Shown here piece by piece: positions 16,876-24,622 of a DNA stretch of 32,490 nt (the stretch's first letter is position 1; every line of letters starts with the position of its first letter). The notes beneath the pieces are model-generated. The model saw only the letters and a list, made by a program, of their open reading frames with translations. It had not been told where the DNA came from and made no database searches. Both the position numbers and the translations under genes were made by a program. Origin of the DNA: CAZDBA01 sp964503615 (GTDB lineage: Bacteria > Planctomycetota > Planctomycetia > Pirellulales > Pirellulaceae); assembly GCA_964503615.1 (NCBI GenBank), contig CAZDBA010000039.1, positions 1 to 32,490 of the forward strand. The letters are read 5' to 3'.

Positions 16876-16912
16876 AAAGAGCCTCAAGGGGGGAACCCTT
16901 GAGGCTCTTTTT
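16876..16912. terminator. bidirectional intrinsic terminator
   Basis: A perfect 15-bp stem: AAAGAGCCTCAAGGG at 16876-16890 pairs with CCCTTGAGGCTCTTT at 16896-16910, loop GGGAA, with a five-T run at 16908-16912. On the minus strand the stem is followed by a T-rich stretch (GCTTTT). It lies between the convergent sulfatase and katG genes and can end both transcripts. Confidence 0.92.
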
Positions 16913-16987
16913 CGGCTTTGTCCCAAAACTGCCAAGTCACCGTTCGGGGAACGAAAAGCGACCTTTGGGCCAAAGCCTACCCTCGTA

Positions 16988-19309
16988 CTAATGGAGTTGT
17001 TCGAGGTCAAAGCGATCCAGGTTCATCACTTTGTCCCAAGCTGCCACAAAGTCATCAACGAACTTTTGTTTTGCGTCATCGCTTGCGTAGACTTCGGAGA
17101 TCGCTCGCAACTGCGAGTTGGAACCGAAAACGAGGTCAACCGACGTGGCGTTCCATTTGACTTTGCCAGATTCCCGATCGGTCCCTTCGAAAAAGTGCTC
17201 GCACTTGTCCGACTTTTTCCAAGTCGTACCCATGTCGAGAAGATTCACGAAAAAGTCGTTCGTCAACGTTCCTGGATTCTCGGTCAGCACACCCATTTTC
17301 ATATCGTCTGAATTGGCATTCAGAACTCTCAACCCACCAACTAGAACGGTCATCTCCGGAGCGGTAAGCGTTAATTTGTGAGCTCGATCGATCAGCAGTT
17401 CAGGTGCCGGGCGATTGATCGCGTGGTTGACCGCGTTTCGGAATCCGTCTCCTGCCGGTTCGAGGTAAGCAAACGATTCGACATCGGTTTGCTCTTGAGT
17501 TGCGTCCGAACGGCCCGGAGTAAAAGGGACTTCGACTGCGTAACCACCCTCTTTGGCAGCGGCTTCGATCGCCACGCATCCGCCAAGTACGATCAGGTCT
17601 GCCATGGAAACCTGAGTTCCGCCGGCTTGACCGTCATTGAACTCTTTTTGAATCTCTTCCAGAACGGTAAGGGCCTTGGCCAGTTTTTGCGGATTGTTGA
17701 CCTTCCAGTCTTTTTGTGGGGCCAACCGGATTCGTGCTCCATTGGCTCCACCTCGATTGTCGGTTCCTCGAAAGGTCGATGCGGACGCCCACGCTGTTGA
17801 AACCAAGTCTGAAATCGTAAGCTCTGAACCGAGCAGTTTTTCTTTCAAAGTTGAGATCGCCGCGTCGTCGATCAATTTGTGTTCAACCACAGGAACCGGG
17901 TCTTGCCAGATTTGTGCTTCGGGAACTTGAGGTCCGAGACAGCGTGTTCTGGGGCCCATATCGCGATGAGTCAGTTTGTACCAAGCTTTGGCAAACGCAA
18001 CTTGGAACTCTTTGGGGTTCTTATGAAACCGTTTTGAAATTGGCCCGTAAACAGGATCCAGTTTCAAAGCCAAGTCGGACGTCAACATAACCGGGGCGTG
18101 AGATTTGTTTAGATCGTGAGCATCAGGAACTTCTCCTTCTCCGCCTCCGTTTTTGGGAATCCACTGGTGTGCTCCGGCGGGGCTCTTAGTAAGCTCCCAT
18201 TCGTAGTCGAACAGGTTGTCGAAGAATCCGTTGGACCACTCGGTCGGGGTCGTAGTCCATGCGCCTTCCAGACCGCTCGAGATCGTGTTTCCTGCGTTGC
18301 CTGTTCCGAAACTGTTTTTCCAACCCAATCCCTGTTCGGCAAGCGAGGCTGCTTCTGGCTCAGGGCCGACATTGCCTTCGGGGGTGGCCGCGCCGTGTGT
18401 TTTACCGAAAGTGTGTCCACCGGCAATCAAGGCAACGGTCTCTTCGTCGTTCATTCCCATACGACCAAACGTTTCACGAATGTCTCGAGCGGAGCCCAGC
18501 GGATCTGGGTTTCCATTGGGGCCTTCCGGGTTTACATAGATCAGTCCCATTTGGACTGCGGCAAGAGGTCGTTCCAGATCGCGATCGCCGGTGTAACGCT
18601 TGTCGCCCAGCCACTCGCTTTCCGGACCCCAATAGATGTCTTGTTGCGGTTCCCAAACGTCAACGCGACCGCCTGCAAATCCAAGCGTCTCAAAGCCCAT
18701 TGTCTCCAAAGCGCGATTGCCGGCGAATACCATCAGATCGGCCCAAGAGATTTTATTGCCATACTTTTGTTTGATTGGCCAAAGCAGTCGTCGGGCTTTG
18801 TCCAGATTTACGTTGTCAGGCCAGCTGTTTAACGGTGCAAACCGTTGAACTCCGTAACGGGCGCCTCCTCGGCCGTCGGTAACGCGATAGGTTCCCGCGC
18901 TGTGCCACGCCATGCGAATAAACAAGGGGCCGTAGTGACCATAGTCAGCTGGCCACCAGTCTTGAGAGGTGGTCATCAACTGGTCGACGTCTTTTGCCAG
19001 CGCATCCAAGTCCAGTTTTTCGAACTCAGCCGCATAGTCAAAATCGGCGCCCATCGGATTACCTTTGAGCGAGTTCTGATGGAGGATGTCAAGGTTCAGT
19101 TGGTTTGGCCACCAGTCCGCATTGGAATAGACTCCAGCTGCTGTGTGTCGCTGGGCAGGATCGGCTACTGCTCCCATGACAGGACATTTACTGATGTCCC
19201 CACCTGACTCATGGTTTTGAGCCTTTACTTCCAAACTAGCTGTTGTGAACAAAGAGGCTACAGCAATAGCCACCAGCCATTTTCTTCCACGTGCGATCAA
19301 AACTCTCAT
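16988..19309 (-). CDS. katG: catalase-peroxidase with signal peptide
   Basis: Bifunctional heme catalase-peroxidase that degrades hydrogen peroxide. The 773-residue chain has the usual two-domain KatG layout. Distal residues R132, W135 and H136 are in FIRMAWHSAG. The Trp-Tyr-Met cross-link is complete, with W135, Y258 (GLIYVNPEGP) and M284 (FGRMGM). The proximal heme ligand H299 is in AGGHTFGK. The N-terminus before the KatG core (KCPVMG) is a basic then hydrophobic stretch ending in VKA at residue 30, which reads as a Sec signal peptide, so the enzyme may act in the periplasm. AAGGAGAA five bases from the ATG is a strong ribosome binding site. It is divergent from a LysR regulator with OxyR-type cysteines, its likely activator, and ends at the bidirectional terminator. 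Confidence 0.97.
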   Translation of the reverse strand: MRVLIARGRKWLVAIAVASLFTTASLEVKAQNHESGGDISKCPVMGAVADPAQRHTAAGVYSNADWWPNQLNLDILHQNSLKGNPMGADFDYAAEFEKLDLDALAKDVDQLMTTSQDWWPADYGHYGPLFIRMAWHSAGTYRVTDGRGGARYGVQRFAPLNSWPDNVNLDKARRLLWPIKQKYGNKISWADLMVFAGNRALETMGFETLGFAGGRVDVWEPQQDIYWGPESEWLGDKRYTGDRDLERPLAAVQMGLIYVNPEGPNGNPDPLGSARDIRETFGRMGMNDEETVALIAGGHTFGKTHGAATPEGNVGPEPEAASLAEQGLGWKNSFGTGNAGNTISSGLEGAWTTTPTEWSNGFFDNLFDYEWELTKSPAGAHQWIPKNGGGEGEVPDAHDLNKSHAPVMLTSDLALKLDPVYGPISKRFHKNPKEFQVAFAKAWYKLTHRDMGPRTRCLGPQVPEAQIWQDPVPVVEHKLIDDAAISTLKEKLLGSELTISDLVSTAWASASTFRGTDNRGGANGARIRLAPQKDWKVNNPQKLAKALTVLEEIQKEFNDGQAGGTQVSMADLIVLGGCVAIEAAAKEGGYAVEVPFTPGRSDATQEQTDVESFAYLEPAGDGFRNAVNHAINRPAPELLIDRAHKLTLTAPEMTVLVGGLRVLNANSDDMKMGVLTENPGTLTNDFFVNLLDMGTTWKKSDKCEHFFEGTDRESGKVKWNATSVDLVFGSNSQLRAISEVYASDDAKQKFVDDFVAAWDKVMNLDRFDLEQLH

Positions 19310-19312
19310 CAG

Positions 19313-19320
19313 TTCTCCTT
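19313..19320 (-). promoter_or_regulatory. strong Shine-Dalgarno of katG
   Basis: The minus strand reads AAGGAGAA followed by CTG and the ATG at 19309. It fixes the katG start so that the signal peptide is included. It is among the best ribosome binding sites in this window. Confidence 0.8.
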
Positions 19321-19363
19321 TTGCTTTCTGAAGATTTGTGCCTAAGTATGGAGGTGTTTGATG

Positions 19364-19399
19364 TATAATTCCAATGCATAATTGAGATAGTTTCTATGC
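19364..19399. promoter_or_regulatory. candidate promoter and operator between katG and oxyR
   Basis: TATAAT at 19364-19369 is a consensus -10 box in the oxyR direction, without a well-placed -35. Just after it, GCATA at 19376-19380 and TATGC at 19395-19399 form an inverted repeat. ATAGTTTCTAT at 19387-19397 has the ATAG and CTAT half-sites of OxyR boxes, but with a 3-nt spacing in place of the usual 7. LysR-type regulators normally bind this kind of site in a divergent intergenic region, repressing their own gene and activating the neighbour. Confidence 0.45.
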
Positions 19400-19471
19400 G
19401 TCTTGTGCATGGCAGTTTTGACACTTGTTTTCCATGGTTTCTTGGCCGAAAGGCCATTGAAAGGGTTGATA

Positions 19472-20368
19472 ATGCGTTCCGATTTTGACTTCAATCAACT
19501 GGCTCATTTCCTGGCAGTGGCGAAAGTAGGAAATTTAACTCGGGCGGCACAGGATATTGGGATCTCACAACCGGCGCTGAGTCGGTCGATTCAAAAGCTG
19601 GAAAACAAGATTGGTGAGCCTTTGTTTGAACGCCAACCGCGGGGCGTGCGGTTGACCGAAATCGGGACGATTTTCCAAGTTCGCGCGAATCAGATTCGTG
19701 ACTTGGTTGAAGACACGTTTTCCGAATTGTCGGAGGCAAGTAATCGAGTCAAAGTTCGTTTGGCAGTCATACCGACGATCGCTCCCTACCTCTTGCCCAA
19801 GGTATTGCGGAAGTTCAGTCGAAAGTACCCTGAGGTAAAGATACAGGTACAAGAGGACACGACACAAAACATTCTGCGACTTTGCCGCGATGGCGATATT
19901 GATCTGGCGATTGTTGCCTTGCCCATCACAGAGAAATACCTGGATGTAGAACCGCTGTTCGAAGACGAATTGATTCTTGTGCTACCCAAAGTGCATCCGC
20001 TGAATGAAAAGAAACGAATTCGTTTGTCTGATATTCAGGAGTTCCCTTTTATTACGCTCGACAAGCAACATTGCTTGTCTGACAACATCGCTGAATTCTG
20101 CAAACGGCAGTCGGTTGCACCGGTGATGATCGAGCGGACCAGCCAGCTGACAACGATTCAGGAATTGGTAGCATTGCAGCATGGTATTTCTATTATTCCA
20201 GCAATGGCGGAGCAGTTAGACAAAAGTCAGCGCCGGATTTATCGACGCTTTGCGGGTCAGAAGCCGACACGAACGATCGCTTTGCTGCAAAACCCTTATC
20301 GCTACAAACACCGTTTTGTTGGGTTGTTCGAAGAATATATGCGAGAGGTGGCACAAACGATGAAGTAA
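19472..20368 (+). CDS. oxyR: LysR-family hydrogen peroxide sensor, OxyR-like
   Basis: A 298-residue LysR-type regulator. The N-terminal winged helix-turn-helix is at about 7-66 (FLAVAKVGNLTRAAQDIGIS, QPALSRSIQKLE). The effector domain follows from about residue 93. The pair C201 and C210 in QHCLSDNIAEFC has exactly the C-x8-C spacing and setting of the peroxide-sensing cysteines C199 and C208 of E. coli OxyR (GHCLRDQ...FC). This is specific to OxyR among LysR proteins. ATG 19472 is chosen because AAGGG lies six bases upstream and the LysR homology begins right after it; an extension to 19403 adds residues that are not LysR-like. Divergent from katG with 162 bp between the starts, which fits direct control of katG by this protein. 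Confidence 0.9.
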   Translation: MRSDFDFNQLAHFLAVAKVGNLTRAAQDIGISQPALSRSIQKLENKIGEPLFERQPRGVRLTEIGTIFQVRANQIRDLVEDTFSELSEASNRVKVRLAVIPTIAPYLLPKVLRKFSRKYPEVKIQVQEDTTQNILRLCRDGDIDLAIVALPITEKYLDVEPLFEDELILVLPKVHPLNEKKRIRLSDIQEFPFITLDKQHCLSDNIAEFCKRQSVAPVMIERTSQLTTIQELVALQHGISIIPAMAEQLDKSQRRIYRRFAGQKPTRTIALLQNPYRYKHRFVGLFEEYMREVAQTMK

Positions 20369-20497
20369 ATGATCGCATGCCTGCAAGCTTAGAATCACTG
20401 CTGTGAAAACTGCAAAAAGTTATTTGCCTCTATCGGCATTGCTGCCAATAATGGAAGTTCTAAACACTCATTCAGTTCCCGCTTAGCAGAAATCTTT

Positions 20498-20716
20498 ATG
20501 GCCTTTAAGAAGCACAAGCCTATCAAGATCAACGTCGATACTTCGACGATCGCACATGATAGCCCTGAGGTCGAACAGCGTTTGGAACGCATTCAATCGA
20601 ACTATGCAAAGTTCGATGAGTTGATGGTTGAATTGGAAGCCAAGTTGCCTGAGGAAAAACCTGACTCAACTGAGGAAGCGACCGGGAAAACAAAGTTGCC
20701 CAGAAAGCCTCGGTGA
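20498..20716 (+). CDS. small charged hypothetical protein
   Basis: A 72-residue soluble protein, Lys/Glu-rich, with a predicted helix in the middle (EVEQRLERIQSNYAKFDELM) and a basic Pro-rich end (TKLPRKPR). It begins at ATG 20498 without a ribosome binding site, 129 bp after oxyR on the same strand. The composition and single central helix look like a real small protein, but I recognise no family. A minus-strand frame overlaps the region and has less protein-like composition. Confidence 0.5.
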   Translation: MAFKKHKPIKINVDTSTIAHDSPEVEQRLERIQSNYAKFDELMVELEAKLPEEKPDSTEEATGKTKLPRKPR

Positions 20717-20795
20717 TCGGTGGGCAATTCACCGGCTGGAATGTTCATAGCTTTGGCATTGCGTTGATTTAGAGAATGCCTGACTGGCTTGCTTT

Positions 20796-22880
20796 TTATT
20801 CCTCTTCTTCCGGGTATCGCTCGTTGATTGCGTCGATTACCGATTTGATGTTCTTGCGCATCTCTACGTTTTTCTCCATCTTTCGGTTTTCTGTTAGGGT
20901 GGGCAAACTATCTGGTGTGCCGACGTGGAACAGGATTTCGTAGGCTCGATAGCGTACCGCGATATCCTGGTGTCTCATGTAAGGCATGACCATTGGTTCG
21001 ACCATTTTTCCCATGCTGATCAAGTGCTTTTGTGCGGTCTCCGCTTCGCTACGGTGGGTTAATCCAATCGCCAACTGTTCAGCGGCCTCTTCGGTTCCGA
21101 TTTTTTCCATCGCTTCCATCAACTCGGGAACTTTGCTGGAGTACATCGGATCAGCAACAATCTCCATGATTGCTGCGTCTGTTTCGTCGGTCTGCCAAGC
21201 GAACATGGCATCAAAAATCTTTTCACATTGATAAGATGATTTGTTCTCTTTCAAAGTCTTCACCAAATTATCTGAAACCATCGGAAGGATTTCGGGGTCG
21301 ACTTTGGTCGCAACCAACTGATCGAGAAATTCATCAAAATAAGAGGGTGATTTTTCTGCGAAGCTACGGCTTATCCAATCCGCGTTCGTTTCACCCGGTC
21401 GTGCTTTGCCCGCCCGATCCGCTTCGGTCATGGCACGTTCGGCAGCTCGTTCGGCTTCTCTTCGCTCCGACTCTTCTTTTCTGGCGATCGCTTGCTCTTC
21501 CCGCTCTTTTTCCCTCGCGACTCGTTCTTCTTCACGGCGAATCTTCCGTTCTTCGTTTTCAATCTTCTGACGTATTTCTTTCAACTCTTGAAAATCACTA
21601 CGAGTCGGCATGACTTCTGGCAGCGAGGCCTTTACGAAAACAACCCGCTTATTCGGGTCGATCTTGGTGACCTCTGCCCAGTCGGTTTGCGATTCGAGTT
21701 CGTCCGCGTAGTAGTTAATGTCACCAACAGGCCCAGCGAAAAACTGATACTTTTTACTTCCTGTTTTTTCGATTGCCGCAACGGTGATTCGCCGAGACCG
21801 GTCATCCAGCTTCTTGGGTGTTTTTTCCTGCAGATAGAGCTTTACCAACTCGGGATCCCCTGTGGCTTCGCTGATTTTTACGGTAACGACTGAGGAGTCG
21901 CCGTGTTCTTCTCTTAGCTTTTCCTCTGCGGGGTGAGGGAATCCATCGGGATAATTGACTTTGATGGTAACGACGTTTCCATTCACGCTCGTATTGGGCA
22001 TTCCGACAGTACTGGCGAAAGTTGCCGCATTTTTGCAAGGGCCACACAGGAAGCTAATGGACGTGCCACTTCGTCCTCCTTCCACGACCCGAGGGTAGCG
22101 GACTGGCCCGCGAACTTCCTGGTATTCGTAAAAGACTATTCCTCGGTAGCTATCTCCATGTTGAGCGATCGCAGTTGCTTCGGCACGGGCCTTGTTGGCT
22201 TCGGTTTGCATTCTGGCCTGTTCGTTTGCCAGGCGATATTCCGCATAGACAGCATCCATGATTTTGTTTTTCAGATACCGTGTCGCCTTGTGAGTGTCGC
22301 CATGCACTACGTTGGTGAATTTGACCGTGACCGTAGAGAAGTTGAATTGCTCATTCAAACGTTCCAAATTCCTGGCAGCGTTTTGAGCTTTTAACGCTTC
22401 TTTCTCTTGGGTGTATCCATCCTCACCCTCGGAGTCTTCGGAGTCAGCGTTTTCGATTGTAGTTCCGTTTGGTCCAACGTTGCTGGAATTGCCATCGGCT
22501 ACCTCATCGTCGCTACCTGATGAAACTAAAAACCAGATGCCGACTCCGACCAACGCAATGGTCAATACGATCAAGCTGACGATTCCTCCAACGATGAGTG
22601 GGCTATTGTCAGTTGGCTTTGTGTTTTTGACTTTTGTGTAGACGGTCGAGTGTTTTTTAGGAGCTTCCTTTTTATCGGTTTCGGTCTGTTGCAATCCCGA
22701 GGTGGAACCGGTGTGGTCAAAACCCATATCATTCGATTTCAACGACTGCTGAGGTAACGCGGAGACAAGCGGCGCAGCAAATACGGTTTGGCATCTTTGG
22801 CATTGGACTTGTTGTCCTGCCAACTGATCCTGAAGATTAAATCTGCTTTGGCAACCAGGGCATTGGGCGGTAATAGGCAT
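20796..22880 (-). CDS. zinc-ribbon membrane protein with central coiled coil and HEAT-like C-terminus
   Basis: A 694-residue protein. Residues 1-37 form an MJ0042-like zinc ribbon (C7-x2-C10 and C27-x2-C30, with AGQQVQCQRC). A polar linker leads to one membrane helix at about 95-118 (LIVGGIVSLIVLTIALVGVG). The next 300 residues contain beta-rich segments that appear twice in related form (VTVKFTNVVHGDTHKA, VTIKVNYPDGFPHPAEEKL, VTVKISEATGDPELV) and a LCGPCKNAA motif. A strongly charged coiled coil runs at about 435-490 (EERKIRREEERVAREKE). The last 200 residues have HEAT-like helices (PELMEAMEKIGTEEAAEQLA, KHLISMG) and match the end of the next protein upstream in the operon. It is the last of four minus-strand genes headed by a pseudokinase. 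No catalytic site is recognised. Confidence 0.8.
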   Translation of the reverse strand: MPITAQCPGCQSRFNLQDQLAGQQVQCQRCQTVFAAPLVSALPQQSLKSNDMGFDHTGSTSGLQQTETDKKEAPKKHSTVYTKVKNTKPTDNSPLIVGGIVSLIVLTIALVGVGIWFLVSSGSDDEVADGNSSNVGPNGTTIENADSEDSEGEDGYTQEKEALKAQNAARNLERLNEQFNFSTVTVKFTNVVHGDTHKATRYLKNKIMDAVYAEYRLANEQARMQTEANKARAEATAIAQHGDSYRGIVFYEYQEVRGPVRYPRVVEGGRSGTSISFLCGPCKNAATFASTVGMPNTSVNGNVVTIKVNYPDGFPHPAEEKLREEHGDSSVVTVKISEATGDPELVKLYLQEKTPKKLDDRSRRITVAAIEKTGSKKYQFFAGPVGDINYYADELESQTDWAEVTKIDPNKRVVFVKASLPEVMPTRSDFQELKEIRQKIENEERKIRREEERVAREKEREEQAIARKEESERREAERAAERAMTEADRAGKARPGETNADWISRSFAEKSPSYFDEFLDQLVATKVDPEILPMVSDNLVKTLKENKSSYQCEKIFDAMFAWQTDETDAAIMEIVADPMYSSKVPELMEAMEKIGTEEAAEQLAIGLTHRSEAETAQKHLISMGKMVEPMVMPYMRHQDIAVRYRAYEILFHVGTPDSLPTLTENRKMEKNVEMRKNIKSVIDAINERYPEEEE

Positions 22881-23049
22881 AGGTTAAAACACGAGATTGA
22901 GGGTTTTTGGAAGCAGCTTCAATTTAATGAGCCGAGTGTTTCGCCGGTCCAGGAAATGGGTTTCAAGACACTCTGAATAATTACGACTTGGGCTCCATTT
23001 TGTTGCGTCTGAAAAGTGAAAGTCCTAAAATTTGATGCGGAAACGAGGC

Positions 23050-24426
23050 CTAGTTGTCGTTGGATTCGTCATTTTCTTCGGGATGACGCTGTTGAATCGT
23101 ATCGAGAGCAGTTTGGGCGTAACTTTTGTAAATAGAAGATTCTTCCAAACGGATATTTCTCTCTAGGGGTTTAATCGACTCGCGCGTGCCAATTTCTGAG
23201 AGGATTCTGTATACCTCCTTGCGGACAGACCTGTTTTCATGATCGAGATAGGGCACCACAGCAGGTTCGGCGATGGGTCCCATCGAAATTAGATGTTTTC
23301 TTGCATTGTACGCGTATTGGTCTAACGCGAGCGCAAGTCGTTCTGCAGACTCCGCGGAACCAATTTCGCTTAAACGTTCCATTAACGAACCCCGTACTAT
23401 GGATCCAAAGTTCTCATTTCCGACGCAGTCCATGATCGCTTGATCGGTTTCCGGAGTCCGCCATTTCATCATCGCAGCACTGACTTCTTTAAAGTGAGCT
23501 GTTTCGTGTTGCTTTAGATAGGAACAAAGTGTGCTGGAAACCATCTCCAGTTGGTCCGGTTGTACATCCATGCTCTCCAGTTTCAAAAAGAACTTTCCGG
23601 AATTGTAGACGTTCTTCTGGGACCATCGCTGAACCCATTCTTCGAACGATTCTCCCTCCCGTGGTCGATACTCGCGGTCCGCTTGGGCATTCTTTCGTTC
23701 AAGCGCCCTTGCGGCGTTTCGAGCCGCCCTTTCTATTTCCCGCTGTTCATTTTCGATGCGACGTTTTTCTTTTGCTGCTGCCTCTTTTTCTTCGCGCTCC
23801 TTTGCCAGTCTTGCGGCTTTCTCTTTTTTCGCTTGCAGGTCTTTATCACTCTCGTTGATCTCCTTCCTTTCTCGGCTGGTTGGCTTGTCCCGTTCTTTAT
23901 CGGGGGAGCTATTGGAAGAATTGGATGAAGATTCGTTGGAAGCAACTTCTTCGGTATTGTCATCGCCGCCCGAAAGCATGTACCAAGCACTGACCCCGAC
24001 TGTCAGGCAAAGCAATAGCCCCAGTCCAACAAGTCCGATGATCACCATCGGAAGTTTTGAGTTTTCTGAACTTTCGGAACCAGCGTATCCCTCGTTGTAG
24101 TTTGTGGGATAGCTTGACTGCGGCTGGCTTGTGTAACCGCCCCCATAACTGGGCGACTGTGGTTCCGATACCCCGTCGAAAACTGACATGAACGAACCGT
24201 CGCTGGAAGCAGTAGGTTGTGGAGCAGTAGTTTGCGGAGCCGTAGCTTGTGGAGCCGTAGCTTGTGGAGCCGTAGCTTGCGGAGCCGTAGCTTGCGGAGC
24301 TGGCGCGTTGACTTGAGGCGCGGTAAACACGGCGTGGCAATTGGTGCATTGGACCTGCTGACCCGCGAGGTTGTCAGGAAGTCGAAACTGACTTTGGCAA
24401 GTGGGACAGGCGGTTTCGATTGGCAT
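23050..24426 (-). CDS. zinc-ribbon membrane protein with HEAT-like C-terminus, paralogue of its neighbour
   Basis: A 458-residue protein from ATG 24426, where the zinc ribbon begins; an extension to a TTG at 24501 is unlikely. The ribbon has C7-x2-C10 and C27-x2-C30 with AGQQVQCTNC, nearly the same as in the gene at 20796-22880. A repetitive linker of the pentapeptide APQAT follows, then a Tyr/Gly/Ser-rich stretch, one membrane helix at about 127-150 and a charged coiled coil (AARLAKEREEKEAAAKEK). Residues 254-458 are HEAT-like (MERLSEIGSAESAERLALAL, RKHLISMGPIAEPAVVPYL) and align in order with the paralogue. The protein lacks the paralogue's beta-rich middle. It is the third gene in the run, 196 bp after the zinc-ribbon/STN gene and 169 bp before its paralogue. 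Function unknown. Confidence 0.8.
   Translation of the reverse strand: MPIETACPTCQSQFRLPDNLAGQQVQCTNCHAVFTAPQVNAPAPQATAPQATAPQATAPQATAPQTTAPQPTASSDGSFMSVFDGVSEPQSPSYGGGYTSQPQSSYPTNYNEGYAGSESSENSKLPMVIIGLVGLGLLLCLTVGVSAWYMLSGGDDNTEEVASNESSSNSSNSSPDKERDKPTSRERKEINESDKDLQAKKEKAARLAKEREEKEAAAKEKRRIENEQREIERAARNAARALERKNAQADREYRPREGESFEEWVQRWSQKNVYNSGKFFLKLESMDVQPDQLEMVSSTLCSYLKQHETAHFKEVSAAMMKWRTPETDQAIMDCVGNENFGSIVRGSLMERLSEIGSAESAERLALALDQYAYNARKHLISMGPIAEPAVVPYLDHENRSVRKEVYRILSEIGTRESIKPLERNIRLEESSIYKSYAQTALDTIQQRHPEENDESNDN
24209..24298. repeat. 15-bp tandem repeat, six units, coding for APQAT
   Basis: Six head-to-tail 15-bp units. The four at 24239-24298 are nearly identical (GCCGTAGCTTGTGGA or its GCGGA variant), and the two at 24209-24238 are diverged (GCAGTAGTTTGCGGA, GCAGTAGGTTGTGGA). 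The array is in frame and encodes Ala-Pro-Gln-Ala-Thr repeats in the linker between zinc ribbon and membrane helix. Copy number could vary between strains without a frameshift. Confidence 0.9.
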
Positions 24427-24622
24427 TGGCAGTGAAGTAGTTTTGGGGAGTTGAGACAATTTGAACCGAAGTTCGTTGTGTGAATTTTCCTGCAAATTCA
24501 AAAATCTTACGAGGAGCCGCCTATTATCCTGCTGTCCAAAACACGTGTCAACGGAATTCCTTCCAATTCGAAGTTGCCAGCAGCATAAAGATAGATCCTG
24601 TTGGCTCCAGTACGTTGCGACG

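Noticed and set aside
18116..18832. 238-codon plus-strand open frame opposite katG
   Set aside because: Lies wholly inside the katG coding region, which is fully conserved; the translation has no recognisable features.
23960..24349. Tyr-Gly-Ser repeat protein in another minus-strand frame
   Set aside because: It is the shifted reading of the APQAT tandem repeat inside the zinc-ribbon gene, not an independent low-complexity protein.
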